From assembly GCA_028015205.1 (NCBI GenBank), contig CM051521.1:69176314-69240313 (forward strand): a DNA stretch of 64,000 bases, written 5' to 3'. This DNA comes from Mytilisepta virgata. Lineage: Eukaryota; Mollusca; Bivalvia; Mytilida; Mytilidae. This document shows, one piece after another, positions 11,552 to 24,005 of the stretch (positions are counted from its first letter, which is position 1; each line of letters opens with the position of its first letter). Made by a program: the position numbers and the translations under genes. The notes below the pieces were generated by a model. The model saw nothing but the letters and a program-made list of their open reading frames with translations, made no database searches and had not been told where the DNA came from.

Positions 11552-11810
11552 CTGCAAAATAAGAATACATACAGTGTGGATATCACAATGATTTTACCGT
11601 TTTTCCAGAAATAGTCTGCATTTTTTTCAATGTTTGTTCAACGAAACTTCCATCTAATTTGGCTATACATTTTATTGGTAAATTAAGCCAAAGCATAAAA
11701 TTAAAACCAGAGACTTTCAGCAGAAAACTTTCAATTCTTCCATCTTTCACACATCTGTCAATTAAGCATCCCCAACTTCAAATCAAAATGGCTGCTGTTA
11801 TTAAAAATAG

Positions 11811-14800
11811 AACTAGAGGCTCCTAGGAGCCTGTATTGCTCACATGGATTCAGCTAGGCATTGTGGGCCATCTTAGTTGACAGTCTACATCATAGGATAA
11901 ATACCATTGCTGACAAGCTCTATTTAATGCTTAGTAGTTTCAGAGTTAGCAGTTCAAGTTGTCAATCAATTCTGAAAAAAGCCATCTAAGGACAGTCCAG
12001 GTCATCAGACACAACTCTGAAAGAGGGTCATCTAAGAACCACTACCCAGCTAGCATATATGGTCCCAATTTCCCAAGTGATTTCAAACAAGAAGATTTTT
12101 TAAATAAATTTCCCATACTGTCCTAGGTTTATATACTAGTATGTTCTGCTATGGCAGCCACTTGACAGTCTTGGTCTTCAGACAAACTTCTGAAAGAGGA
12201 CCATTGCTGCAAAGTCTGGTTTTAATTTGCAGAGTGGTCTCAGACAAAAAGATTTTTGGAAAAAAAATAATAAAATGTTCCAAAAGGATCCTATGTTAAA
12301 CTAAGTTCAGCTGTGGCAGCCATCTTGGCTCACAGTCTGGTCATCAGACACATTTCTGAAAGACCACTACTGCAATGTCTGGTTCCAATCGGCCCAGCGG
12401 TTTCAAACAAGAAGATTTTTAAATGAAATTTTCATACAGTCCTGTGTTAAATTATGTTTGGCCGTGACAGCCATCTTGGTTGGGCGGTCCCGGCCATCAT
12501 ACACAATTCTGAAATAGGACCACCTAATGACCATTGCTGCCAAGTTAGGTTCCATCCGGCCATGTTAATCCATAGAAAAAGATGTTCCATCCGGCCATGT
12601 TAATCCATAGAAAAAGATTTTTAAAATTAATTCCCCTTTTTTCTATTTTTAGTCCCAGCAGCCATGTTGGTTAGAAGTCAGGGACTGTCAACCAACATAT
12701 GACCAAGATATGAAGGTAAAATAGGACCCTATGGGAAAATCCATTTAAAAATATTCTTGTCTGAAAGAATTTGAACAATTTGAACCAGACTTGGCAGCCA
12801 CGGTTTTAGATGCTCTTCTTTCAGATTTGTGTCAGATGACTTGGACTATCAACCAAGATGCCCACCACAGCTGAACTTAGAATGCAAACAACATTTTCGT
12901 ATAAAATTCCCTAAATATATTATGTCATAGGTATGGAATTCCCTCTATTTATAAGTTCTAGATATTGATTTCTGATTGTTTTTTGGTTTCATTATTTAAA
13001 TTAGAGTCTTGGCTTTATTTAAAGTTTAAAAAAATGCATGAAATGTAAAAAAGTAATTTTTTTCAGAAAAGTTTTATTAATGGGAGACTACTCTGAAAAC
13101 ATCCAAAAATAGGGTAGGTGAAAACACAACATTTTTATACCACTTCATGTAGCAATTTTAAAAGGGGGCGAATGTACCCTGAAACTACGTGTCTTGAAAC
13201 CAGTTGAATGTGTACTTTGGAAAACACATATACTCAGTTCTCTAAATTACGCAGGAATCCTTGCTAGGATGCTTTTGAAATATTTCAAGGGGGGAGGCCT
13301 ATTTTTTGTCAGTTATCATTCTGTAATGGTAAGAATTTGGAAAGGAATTCCTTAAAAATACTTATATACAGTGAAAGTTTGAAGAAATATGTTTATTTGA
13401 TATATGGTTGTCTATGGATATATGATACAGCCAATTGTCCAGCTATCAATCTGTTGAGTATGTTCCTTCAATTCATGACGTCATGAAAAGTACTAAGAAA
13501 AACTGTTCTGTGCACTCTTAAAGGCTTTTATAAGGCTCAGATTTGAACAGTATTATGGTTATAAAGCTCATGTATTGTATTGTTTATGCAACATTAGACA
13601 GATAGAAAGAATTTCATGTACCAAGAGTGGTATTTAATGCATTATTATGTCCTATCTGGCCTTAGCAACCAAAAATAACAGATTTGCAATAATAATTTGA
13701 TATAAAGTGTGAAGACGTCATATTATTTATTCGCAGTTTTTGAAGCCGGTTATAGTTTTAGATGATTCATTGCGCTTAATGTATGCAGATTTTTTTTCGC
13801 ATAAATATTGGGAAAAAAATGAAAGAAGAAAAAAAGAAAAAATAAACTTTATTTCCATTTCACTGGTAAAAATTAGTGTCAATAAACTATTCCATAATTA
13901 CACTGTTGTTCAATTCAAGAAGTGGTTGGCATTCTTATTTTTTTTTCATTTGAACCTTTTTTTTAACAATAAAATTTATTTTTTTTTTAATGTATTTTCT
14001 TAAAATTAATCAAATCTTTAAGTATAAAAGCATAAAACAGTTCATAAGAGAGAAATATCCTCATATTACATTAACATATGTCAAATTTACATTTTATGTC
14101 ATTGTCTGTGAGTTATGCCCCATGGTATCAAAGCCCCCTCCTTTGATTATTTGTTCAATACATTTGATTCACTTGTCAGAAATAGACAAACGAGGTATCT
14201 TTTTCTTCGTAATTGTCTGTAGATTGAGAAAATTTATTCGTATTTTGAAAATAAGGGTATCAAGAATGCTTTAAGAATGTAAACAACAGTTTCGTATAAA
14301 ATTCCAGTGATTTTCCCTAAATATATTATGTCATAGGTATGGAATTCCCTCTATTTATAAGTTCTAGATATTGATTTCTGATTGTTTTTTGGTTTCATTA
14401 TTTAAATTAGAGTCTTGGCTTTATTTTAAGTTAAAAAAATGCATGAAATGTAAAAAAGTAATTTTTTTCAGAAAAGTTTTATTAATGGGAGACTACTCTG
14501 AAAACATCCAAAAATAGGGCAGGTGAAAACACAACATTTTTATACCACTTCATGTAGCAATTTTAAAAGGGGGCGAATGTACCCTGAAAATACGTGTGTT
14601 GAAACCAGTTGAATGTGTAATTTGGAAAACACATATACTCAGTTTTCTAAATTACACAGGAATCCTTGCTAGGATGCTCTGAGGTTGGTCTGTTTTTGAA
14701 ATATTTCAAGGGGGTGGGCCTATTTTTTGTCTGTTATCATTCTGTAATGGTAAGAATTTGGAAAGGAATTCCTTAAAAATACTTATATACAGTGAAAGCT

Positions 14801-15125
14801 TGAAGAAATATGTTTTATTTGATATATGGTTGTCTATGGGTATATGATACAGCCAATTGTCCGGCTATCACTCTGTTGAGTATGTTCCTTCAATTCATGA
14901 CGTCATGAAAAGTACTAAGAAAAACTGTTGTGTGCACTTAGTTTAATATAGGTCCTAAGCTAATTGTACCCAAGTTAGCAGCAATGGTTTTTAGGTGGTC
15001 CTCTTTGAGAAATGTGACTGATAACATGAAATGGTAACCAAGATGGCTACTATAGCAGACCTTCTTTTAAGATAGGACCATATGGAGAAATTCAATAGAA
15101 TCCAGGTAAGCGTCTAGTTGCACTT
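11811..15125. repeat. Repeat family R1, copy b, in fold-back arrangement and split by an insertion
   Basis: The forward part starts at 11811 with AACTAGAGGCTCCTAGGAGC + CTGTATTGCTCAC and runs to about 12670 with 167-bp core units (CAGCCATCTTGGTT, AAGAAGATTTTT). From about 12670 the same modules appear in reverse complement (AACCAAGATGCCCACCACAG). The reverse part is broken after GCTGAACTTAG (12880) and resumes after 14936 as ACTTAGTTTAATATAGGTCC. The intact R1 consensus elsewhere has AACATAGG(G)TCC directly following that point, so the break marks an insertion. No gene is present here. Confidence 0.75.
12881..14936. mobile_element. Possible short LTR-type element (direct terminal repeats, no coding)
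   Basis: Direct repeats of about 632 bp (12883-13514) and 659 bp (14278-14936) flank a unique 760-bp centre. They differ mainly by two small indels: CAGTGATTTTC near 14305 and TCTGAGGTTGGTC near 14680. Each repeat starts TG(C/T)AAACAACA and ends TGTTNTGTGCA, so the ends are nearly inverted, as in LTRs. ACTTAG is present on both outer sides (12875-12880 and 14936-14941), consistent with a target duplication of 5-6 bp, although an extra AA at the left makes the exact end uncertain. The centre has AT-rich short frames only. It looks like a non-autonomous TRIM-like element; a plain A-B-A duplication is the alternative. Confidence 0.6.
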
Positions 15126-15235
15126 TTCACAGTATTCCTTTGGATTCATCTTGTATATATTAATATATTGTGAGTAAGTTTGAGCCAGTAAAACTGTCTA
15201 TCATATGGATCTGTCAGATTAAGTAATAAATATAC

Positions 15236-15465
15236 CTTTTGTCTGAACACACACTTGTAGATGTTCCTTGCAAACATTGAACTGGCAGATAAAATCGATG
15301 AATCTGCAGATGACATGACTGCTGCTGAAACTGCACCTAAACCAAAGAATGAGACCCAAGGAGGACAGAGGTACTGCAGTACAAGTGGTAGTATCAACTT
15401 TATGTCATCTCCTGTAAAATCAGCACTGTGTCCCTCCACTTGTACATAATCTGTCATGTTCCAGT
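15236..15465 (-). CDS. SLC5A7: High-affinity choline transporter, penultimate coding exon
   Basis: The acceptor reads TTTCAG and the donor AAAAG|GTATA in the transcript sense. With one base from the previous exon it begins D-W-N-M-T-D-Y. The N-M-T is an N-glycosylation sequon at the position of the conserved glycosylated Asn in mammalian CHT1 (extracellular loop). It continues [20 protein letters not shown] and [20 protein letters not shown], then [10 protein letters not shown]. The last two blocks are the near-invariant core of the family, contributing to the sodium-binding transmembrane helix. It ends FRQK in phase 0, followed in the next exon by ASENE. Confidence 0.97.
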
Positions 15466-15906
15466 CTGAAATGGATTAACTACATTTTATATTTATCAAA
15501 TTGTGTAAGAAATAAGTATATGATCTATAAATATATAAACTATAGTGCATAAAGGATAAGGATGTGTTCATGGGACATAGATGCCCCCAACCTAACTATC
15601 AATATCATACTTATTGATACCAAATATGGTTTACATTATAAAGGGACAAAAGTGAAATTCCAACTCATCATGTGTTCAGTGGTCACACTAACATTAATTT
15701 CTTTCAAAACTTTCGAATTCCAAATGACTTTTTACTGAACAGAAACTTGAATTTTGGCTAATTTCTACATTAAAAAGGGTCATAATTAACTCAGAAATGA
15801 CAAAAGTTGAATATGTCAAATTTTAATTTAATCTGTGTTTAGTATTTCCAAATTTCAAATGATTTTATTGAATGGAAACCTCAACTTTGCATATTTTCCA
15901 TATCAA
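15466..15906. other. Intron sequence, nothing recognised
   Basis: This AT-rich intron stretch upstream (in gene sense) of the penultimate exon contains short phrases resembling the TGGTCA/AAGTCACT-type tandem repeats (GACAAAAGTTGAATATGTCA and similar) but no clear unit, gene or element end. Confidence 0.4.
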
Positions 15907-17552
15907 ACTAGAGGCTCTCAAGAGCCTGTATCACTCACCTGGATTTAACTTTTCACCTTGAGCAGACCTAAAAATTTAAGTGTTGCAGTCAATTTGGCTG
16001 GTTTTTCTATAGGATTCTATGTTAAACCAATTTCAGCTGTGGCAGTCATCTTTATTGACAGTTCAGGTCAATGGATACATTTCTAAGAGAACCATCTAAG
16101 GGCCATTTCTGCTAAGTCTTGTTCCAACTAGCTAAGCGGTTTCAGACAAGAAGATTTTAAAATGAATTTTCCTATAGGGTCCAATATTTAACAAAGTTCG
16201 GTGTGGCAGCCATCTTGGTTGACAGTCTGGGTCATCGCACAAAATTCTGAAAGAGGACCATCCAAGGAGCATTGCTACCAAGTCTAATTCTAATTGGCTT
16301 AGTGGTTTCAGACGAGAAGATTTTTGAGTGAATTTCCCATAGGGTCCTTTGTTAAACTAAGTTCTGCTGTGGCAGCCATCTTGGTTCACAGTCCACGAAA
16401 TCAGACACATTTCTGAAAAAGGATCTGCTAAGGACCAATACTGCCAAGTCCTGCTCCAATATGTCATGTGGTTTCAGACAGGAAGATTTTTCAATGAATT
16501 TTCCTATACGGCCCTATGTTAAACTAAGTTCGATTGTGGCGGCCATCTTGGTTGACAGTCCAGGTCATCGGACACACCTCTGTAAGAGGACCATCTAAGG
16601 ACCATTGCTGCCAAGTCTGGTTCCAATTGGTCAAGTGGCTTAAGACAAGAAGATTTTTCAATGAATTTTCCCATAGGGCCCTATGGTAAACTCAGTTCGG
16701 CTGTGGCGGCCATCTTGGTTAATATTCCGAGTCATTGGACATATTTCTGAAAGAGAACCTCCTAAGAACCATTACTGCCAACTTTGGTTCCAACTGGCCT
16801 AGTAGTTTCATATAAGAAGATTTTTGAAATTCACACCCCCCCCCTCCTTTTTTTCTATTTTTAGTAACAGCAGCCATGTCGGTTGGAAGTCGGGGATGCC
16901 AGACATAATTTTGGAAGGGGTCCACAAGAAGGACCATTCCACCAAAGTTTGGTCTCAATTGGCCCCGTGGTTTGAGAGGAAAAGATCTTTAAAGGAAAGT
17001 TTATGCTGGATGACGTCTTTAAAGGGCTAAAACTCCTATAAGGGGTCAATCAATGATTTTGGTCATGTTGACTTATTTGTAGATCTTACTTTGATGAACA
17101 TTTTTGCTGTTTACAATTTGTCTTTATCTATAATAATATTCAAGATTATAACCTAAAACTGCAAAATGTCCTTAAAATTAACAATTCAGGGGCAATAACC
17201 CAATAAAGGGTTGACTGATTCGTCTGAAAATTTCATGGCAGGTAGATCTTGACCTGATAAACATTTTTACCCCATGTCAGTGTTGCTCTAAATGCTTTTG
17301 TTTTTGAAATATAAGACAAAAACTGCGGTTTACCCCTATGTTCTATTTTTAGCAATGTCGGCCATCTTGGTTGGCAGGCGGGGTCATCGGACGTATTTTT
17401 TAAACTAGATACCCTAATGATGCTTGTGGCCAAGTTTGGTTCAATTTGGCCCAGTAGTTTCAGAGGAGAAGATTTTTGTAAAAGTTAACAGACGACGGAC
17501 GCCAAGAGATGAGAAAAGCTCACTTGACCTTTCAGGTCAGGTGAGCTAAAAA
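15907..17552 (+). repeat. Repeat family R1, copy c (complete)
   Basis: This is the best complete copy of R1. The 5' end is AACTAGAGGCTCTCAAGAGC + CTGTATCACTCACCTGG. It is followed by about five core units of 166-168 bp, each carrying GGC(A/G)GCCATCTTGGTT, a GTCAT(C)G(G)ACACA block, AAGAGGACCATCTAAGGACC and GTTTCAGAC(A/G)AGAAGATTTT. A TTTCTATTTTTAGTAACAGC segment after a C-rich tract near 16835 follows. Then comes the 3' module (CAATCAATGATTTTGGTCAT, GTAGATCTT, TATAATAATATTCAAGATTA, GCAATAACCC), the ACAGACGACGGACGCC run and the terminal hairpin AGCTCACTTGACCTTTCAGG + TCAGGTGAGCT. It is non-coding; short frames across it are chance. Confidence 0.85.
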
Positions 17553-17667
17553 GGACACAACTAGGAAAAGACAAAAGGGGAATTTGTCAAATTAAAACTA
17601 GATCTGCATTTAGTTGTCCGTAACATTTCTAATTTGAAATGATTTCATCAAGACTAACTAAATTTAA

Positions 17668-18790
17668 ACTAGAGGCTCTCAAGAGCCTGTATCGCTCACC
17701 TGGATTTAACATTTCACCTTGAGAAGGACTAAAAATTTAAGTGTTACAGTCAATTTGGCTAATTTTTCTATGGGGTTCTATGTTAAACAAAGTTCAGCTG
17801 TGGCAGTCATCTTAGTTGACAGTCCAATCTAAGGACCATTTCTGCTAAGTCTTATTCCAATTGGCTAAGTGGTTTCAGAAGATTTTTAAATGAATTTTCC
17901 TATAGGGTCCTATATTTAACTAAATTCGGCCGTGGCGGCCATCTTGGTTGATAATCCGGTTGATTGGACACATTTCTGAAAGAGAACCATCTAAGGACCG
18001 ATGCTGCCAAGTTTAGTTCCAATTGGCTCAGTAGTTTCAGACGAGAAGATTTTTGAGTGAATTTCCCATAGGGTCCTATGTTAAAATATGTTCTGCTGTG
18101 GCGGCCATCTTGGTTCACAGTCCACGAAATCGGACACATTTATGAAAAAGGACCTCCTAAGGACCAAGTCTGTCTCCAATATGTCAAGTGGTTTCAGACA
18201 AGATTTTTCGCATAGGGCCCTATGTTAAACTAATTTCGGCTGTGCCGGCCATCTTGCTTAACAATCTGGGTCATGAGACATATTTCTGAAAGAGAACCTC
18301 CTAAGGACCATTACTGCCAACTTTGGTTCCAATTGGCCTCGTAGTTTCATAGAATATTTTTTAAATTCACCCCCTTTTTTCTATTTTTAGTAACAGCAGC
18401 CATGTCGGTTGGAAGTCGGGGATGCTGGACAAAGTTTGGAAGGGGGCCATCAAAGGCTTCTAATGATGCTTGTGGCCAAGTTTGGTTCCATTTGACCCAA
18501 TAGTTTCAGAGAAGATTTTTGAAATTCACCCCCCCCCCTTTTTTTCTATTTTTAGTAACACTAACAGCAGCCATGTTCTTTGAAGTCGGGGATGCCGGAT
18601 ATAAATTTGGAAGGGGGCCACCCAAGGACCATTCCACCAAAGTTTGGTCTCAACTGGCTCAGTGGTTTTAAAGGAGAAGATCTTTAAAAGAAAGTTTACG
18701 CCGGACGCCGTCTTTAAAGGGCAAAAACTCCTATAAGGGGTCAATCAATGATTTTGGTCATGTTGACTTATTTGTAGATCTTTAAAGAAG
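17668..18790 (+). repeat. Repeat family R1, copy d (3'-truncated by R2)
   Basis: It starts AACTAGAGGCTCTCAAGAGC with the standard continuation and runs through four to five core units, with the TTTCTATTTTTAGTAACAGC segment present twice (near 18380 and 18545). After TTGACTTATTTGTAGATCTT (about 18782) the expected 3' module is missing, and within 30 bases an R2 element begins, so the R1 3' end was lost or displaced. Confidence 0.8.
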
Positions 18791-18810
18791 GGTTTACAAA
18801 CTGATTTTAA

Positions 18811-20870
18811 ATAAAATGCTCCGCTGGGCGCAGCTTGATACGACCGCAGAGGTCGAACCCTGAACAGTTGGGGCAAGTATGAACACAACATTCAAGCTTG
18901 ATACAGCACTGAATTTGGATTGTGAATAAATATTTGACACAGCATAGGTTTCTGACACAGAATTAATGTGGTCTAAGAACTTAAAAATTTTTAATTTACC
19001 TATTCAAACCATATCAGTATTATTTGCTTTTATATATAAATCAGAAATAACCAATTTAAAATTTTAAATTTTAAAGAAAAAAAAAGGAAAAAAATGAAAA
19101 AAAATCCCTCCCCCAAATTTTTTGAACCCCCTTATGATTCATCACCCCCAAACTCAATCCCACCCTTCCCTTTGTGGTATGGTACCTTGCAGTACAATTT
19201 CAGAGAGATCCATACACTTGAATACAAGTTATTGTCTGGAAACTAGAAAAATGCTTGTTTGTAGGCCCCTTTTTTGGCCCCAAATTCCTAAACATTTAGG
19301 GCAATTACCCCCAATCTCAAACACAGCTTTCCTTTTGTGATATGGAACATTGTAGTACAATTTCATAAAGATCCATACACTTACACACAAGTTATTGCTA
19401 TTGCGCAATACTGTGCAATTGAAGATTTCTTGCTATTGCGCAATACTGTGCAATTGAAAATTTCTTGCTTTTGCACAATACTTATTATAATAATTTACAC
19501 ATCCTGTTTGGTGTGTATCTCTTGCCTTATTATTATTTGCTTTTATATATAAATCAGAAATTTAATAATAAAGTTTTTGGCAAATTTCCAATATACATAA
19601 TTTAAAAGCAGTTTAGGTGAGATAAACAAAAAAGCTTCATCAGCAACATTTTATATTGGCAAATTTCAAATGAAGTTCATTAAACTAAAGTTATTGGCAA
19701 ATTTCCAATGGAATTTATTAATAATAAAGTTTTTGGCAAATTTCCAATATAAATAATTTTAAAGCAGTTTAGGTGAGATATTCAAATGAGTTTCAATTAC
19801 CAACCTTACACTGCCTTTTAAATTATGTTTTGTACTTAAGTAATTGTCCATTAATCTGGAAACCCTTTCCCCCTTTTTTGCACCTTATTCCTTAACGGTT
19901 CGAGCCATAACTCCCAAAGACAATTCTCACCATCCCTTTGTGGTATTCCAATATCCAAAATCTAAATACATGGTTAGATTCAGCATATCAAAGAACCCCA
20001 AGAATTCAATTTTTGATGAAATCAAATAAAGTTCAATTTTGGACCCTCTAAACCTCAATGTGGACCAATTTGATAACCGGGCCCAAATATCAAAAATCTA
20101 AATAAATGGTTAGATTCAGCATATCGAAGAACCCCATATATTCAATTTTTGTTGAAATCAAACAAAGTTTAATTTTGGATCCCGATTTGGACCAACTTGA
20201 AAACTGGGCACATAATAAAAAAACTAAGTACATGTTTAGATTCAGCATATCAAAAAACCCCAAGAATTCAATTTTTGTTAAAATCAAACTAAGTTTAATT
20301 TTGGACCCGTTGGACCTTAATGTAGACCAATTTGAAAACGGGACCAAAAATTAAGAATCTAAATACACGGTTAGATTCAGCATATCAAAGAACTTAAATA
20401 GTTTAATTTTCGATGAAATCAAAGTTTAATTTTGGACCCTTTTGGCCCCTAATTCCTAAACTGTTGGGACCAAAACTCCCAAAATCAATCCCAACCTTCC
20501 TTTTGTGGTCATAAACCTTGTGTTTAAATTTCATATATTTCTATTTACTTATACTAAAGTTATTGTGCAAAAACCAAGAAAAATGCTTATTTGGGCCCTT
20601 TTTTAGCCCCTAATTCCTAAACTGTTGGGACCAAAACTCCCAAAAGCAATCCCAACCTTCCTTTTGTGGTCATAAACCTTGTGTTAAAATTTCATAGATT
20701 TCTATTTACTTATACTAGAGTTATTGTGCGAAAACCAAGAAAAATGCTTATTGGGCCCTCTTTTGGAACCTAATTCTTAAACTGTTGGGACCAAAACTCC
20801 CAAAATCAATCCCAACCTTTCTTTTTGTGGTCATAAACCTTGTGTTTAAATTTCATAGATTTCTATGACA

Positions 20871-20910
<40 letters not shown>

Positions 20911-20953
20911 CAACGTCATACCAATATACGACCGCAAATGCGGTCGTATAAAA
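18811..20953 (+). repeat. Repeat family R2, copy a
   Basis: The element opens ATAAAATGCTCCGCTGGGCG, then CGACCGCAGAGGTCG (hairpin). It closes with a GAC microsatellite (about 20870-20908), CCAACGTCATACCAATA and the perfect hairpin TACGACCGC-AAAT-GCGGTCGTA (20927-20948), followed by TAAAAA. Inside are three kinds of tandem module. One has TTGCTATTGCGCAATACTGT near 19395. One of about 120 bp carries GGTTAGATTCAGCATATC near 19970-20390. One of about 165 bp carries AACTGTTGGGACCAAAACTC and CCTTCCTTTTGTGGTCATAA near 20455-20850. The same ends occur at 33635-35226. No transposase is encoded. Confidence 0.82.
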
Positions 20954-21164
20954 ATTTCACCTATTATGATAATTATAAATAGACTTTTCTATGTAAAGTA
21001 ATACATGATTTTTACTATAATTTTCAGCTGGAAATTGGTCCTTTTTCCATTCTATGCATCATATAAAACTTAAACATCTGTCAAGAAACATCAGTATATC
21101 AAATTAAACATAAAATAATAAAAAGAATTGGCACATGCTCAACATGAATGAAATCAAGTTACAC

Positions 21165-22301
21165 GGCATACTAGAAAACATGGGATAGGCTCATGGGATG
21201 GGCTTGTGGGATGGGGCCATGGGTTCATGGAATGGGCTCATGGACTCTAAAATAATGGGCTCATCGGATGGGCTCATGGGCTATAAAATAATGGGCTCAT
21301 CGGATGGGCCCATTGGCTCTAAAATGATGGGCCCATGGGTTGGGCTCTTGAATGGGCTATGATTTAATCTTTATAAATTAAAAAAGCAGGAGGTATACTG
21401 TCATGGGGTGATATCTGCATTCATCATATGGAAGAAAAACATTTGTTCTTCGGTATGCTGAGTAGTTGTGTATCTCTATTAAAGGTTTGTAAAAGGAAAT
21501 TTAAAAAGAAGTCATAGCTCTGATGAATGAATTTCAGCCAAACAGTTGACGTTTAACATGACTTTTGTACACAATGTAGCAAGTACTGACAATGGTTCTC
21601 TGATCATTTAGTGGAAATATCATAAATATTCTGGTATGGGTAGCATGGGTATGAGTTTCTGCTCTTCTCATGTTTTTTTATGATAATTACATGTATAAAA
21701 TATATATAATATAATTATATTTACAAAAGATCTTTTTGCTGGTTAACTGAACTAAAATATATTACATTTAAACTCTATGATTTAAGTATAACTGAGGATT
21801 TGAAAATCCATCAAACATTTAAGTATGGAATATAACACAAGGACATATGTCCAAGTTTGTTATATCCTATTTACAATGTACAGTACATTGCTCTTCATCA
21901 ATATATTATATCAGATGAACAATTATTTTATTGATTGCTATCATAATTTCTAAGATATACCAGGGTATCAAATGTCACTGTACTGTAAATGTTACAAACA
22001 ACATTATCTATATAATTTATCATTTATCAACACTAACAAGGTAGCTGTTTAGGATAAATGTTGACAATTGTTTATATTATAATGAATTTTTAACTGTTTT
22101 CGGTTTTATTTGCTAATTATATCAAAACATTTTTATTAATTTTATTAATTACCTGTATCACTTTTTGTTGCAGTAGCTACTTCTAAAAATTAAAAAAAAA
22201 TGATTTTCTGTATTTTTTTTCCATGACCCCATCATTTTTTAGCCCACGAGCCCATCCCATAACCCCATCCCATGAGCTCATCCCATGTTTTCTTGTATGC
22301 C
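21165..22301. mobile_element. Inverted-repeat DNA transposon with 9-bp flanking repeats (Mutator/Foldback-like, non-autonomous)
   Basis: The left end GGCATACTAGAAAACATGGG is repeated inverted at the right end (22301 reading back GGCATACAAGAAAACATGGG). Inverted similarity continues through GATGGGCTCATGGGATGGG motifs. The left arm contains a tandem array (21180-21350) of about 40-bp units (ATGGGCTCATCGGATGGGCT, CTAAAATAATGGG). The right arm (22217-22301) contains the same words inverted. The flanks are AAGTTACAC (21156-21164) and AAATTACAC (22302-22310), a 9-bp target duplication with one mismatch. The centre is AT-rich and non-coding. The GGC start, 9-bp duplication and arrays in the arms match the larger element at 47814-53155 in plan, though not in sequence. 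Confidence 0.7.
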
Positions 22302-22789
22302 AAATTACACACGCATTAACATTTCAGTCCAAAATTTTTACAAAATGCAAGCGATTAAGTGTCGCATCTCAAATTCTATGCCTGTTACTGTGTAAAGTTA
22401 AAGTGAAAACTTATAACAAATATTTCACTACTTTCAGGACACATATAAAAAAAAGCTTTACATTCAGGATAAATTCTTATATTCATAACAGTGAATTTGA
22501 AAATCAAAATGCTGGAAAGCAGAGGTGGAAAGATTGCAACTGAATTTATGTATAAATTCAAATTGAATTTTATCACAGATTTGTTCTTTGTTATGTGAGA
22601 TCAATTACAGTGAATGTATTCCTTTTTTCCCTAAAATATTGAGGGTTTTTTCAAAATCGATGTACATTCTGTGGTATGGAAACAAGGACACCATTTTCAG
22701 TAAGAGTTCAATTAATATGTATTAAGGCTTAGCTTTTAGCAACAGTCAAGTTTTAGTGTCAATATTTGAAATCTAAGTGGAGGTGTTCG

Positions 22790-24005
22790 AATGTGACTGA
22801 AGTGTGAAATTCAGGTGAAGGTCTCAGACAGCCATATACCCACCGAGGACTATCTATAGACCAAATACAGTTGGTCTATGTATTGCAATTGCTAAGAAAT
22901 GGGTATTATCCCAAACACGAAAGAAGTCACTCAAGCATGAAAGGTCAAGGTCAAATGGCAGTTGCCATACCGACTGGTACCCACTAAGAACTATCTATTG
23001 ACCAAATATGGTGGGTCTAGGTATTACATTGCTGAGAAATGGACTTAATCTCGAAAATGTGACCAAGTCAGTCAAGCATGAAATTGAAGTCAAGGTCCAG
23101 AGACAGGTGTCAGACTGCAATGTGCCTATTAAGAATTATCTATTGACCAGACATGGTGGCCTTAGGTACTATAGTTGCTAAGAAATGGATTTAATCACAA
23201 AAATATGACAAGTCACTCAACCATGTAATTAGGTCAAGGTCAACGGCAGGTGTCAGACTGACATGTACCGACCAAGAACTATCTATTGACCAAATATGGT
23301 GGGTCTAGGTATTATAGTTGCTACGAAATGGATTTAACCATGAAAATGTGACAAAGTCACTCATACATGAAATTTAGGTCAACATCCAGAGGGAAGTGTC
23401 AGGCTGGCATGTGCCCACAAGAACTATCTATTGACCAGATATGATGGGCTTAGGTATTACAGTAGCTAAGAAATGGACTTACCGTGAAAATGTGACACAG
23501 GTCACTCAACCATGAAATTGAGGTCAAGGTTAAAATGTAGGTGTCAGACTGACACTTACCCACCAAAAAATATCTTTTGACCAGATATGGTGGGTCTAGG
23601 TATTATAGTTGCTTAGACCATGAAAGTGTGACAAAATCACTAAAGCATGAAATTGACATCAAAGTCCCAAGCCAGGTGTCAGACTGGCATGCATGTACCC
23701 GTTAAGGAATATCTATAGACCAAATATGGTAGGCCTAGATATTATTTGCTGAAAAATGGATTTAACCACGAAACTTAGATACGGATTTTACATTTATGTT
23801 TATGAAGTCAGTGAACCATGAATCTAAGGTCATGGTCACCAGACAAGTATATTGCGGCAAACTTTATACGACTAAAAATCTTAATTGAAGGCATTATGTG
23901 TGCAAAGTTATTAAAGTTTTTAAATAGTTTACACCGCCGTCGCCGCCCGAAAGTAATACATATATCTCACTTTCACGACTTTTCGTCGCAGGCGTGACAA
24001 AAATT
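22790..24005 (+). repeat. Tandem array of about 150-bp units
   Basis: Seven diverged units share CAGGTGTCAGACTG(G)CATG, ACCCACCAAGAACTATCTAT, TGACCAAATATGGTGGGTCT, AGGTATTATAGTTGCTAAG and AAGTCACTCAAGCATGAAAT. The array ends near 23870 and is followed by a GC-rich ACACCGCCGTCGCCGCCCG segment and ACGACTTTTCGTCG (hairpin, about 23977-23990). This is again a tandem core with a hairpin close. It is non-coding. Confidence 0.75.

Noticed and set aside
13740..14274. Two frames of 87 and 94 codons in the centre of the TRIM-like element
   Set aside because: Phe/Lys/Ile-rich, AT-driven, with no recognisable domain; consistent with chance in AT-rich DNA.
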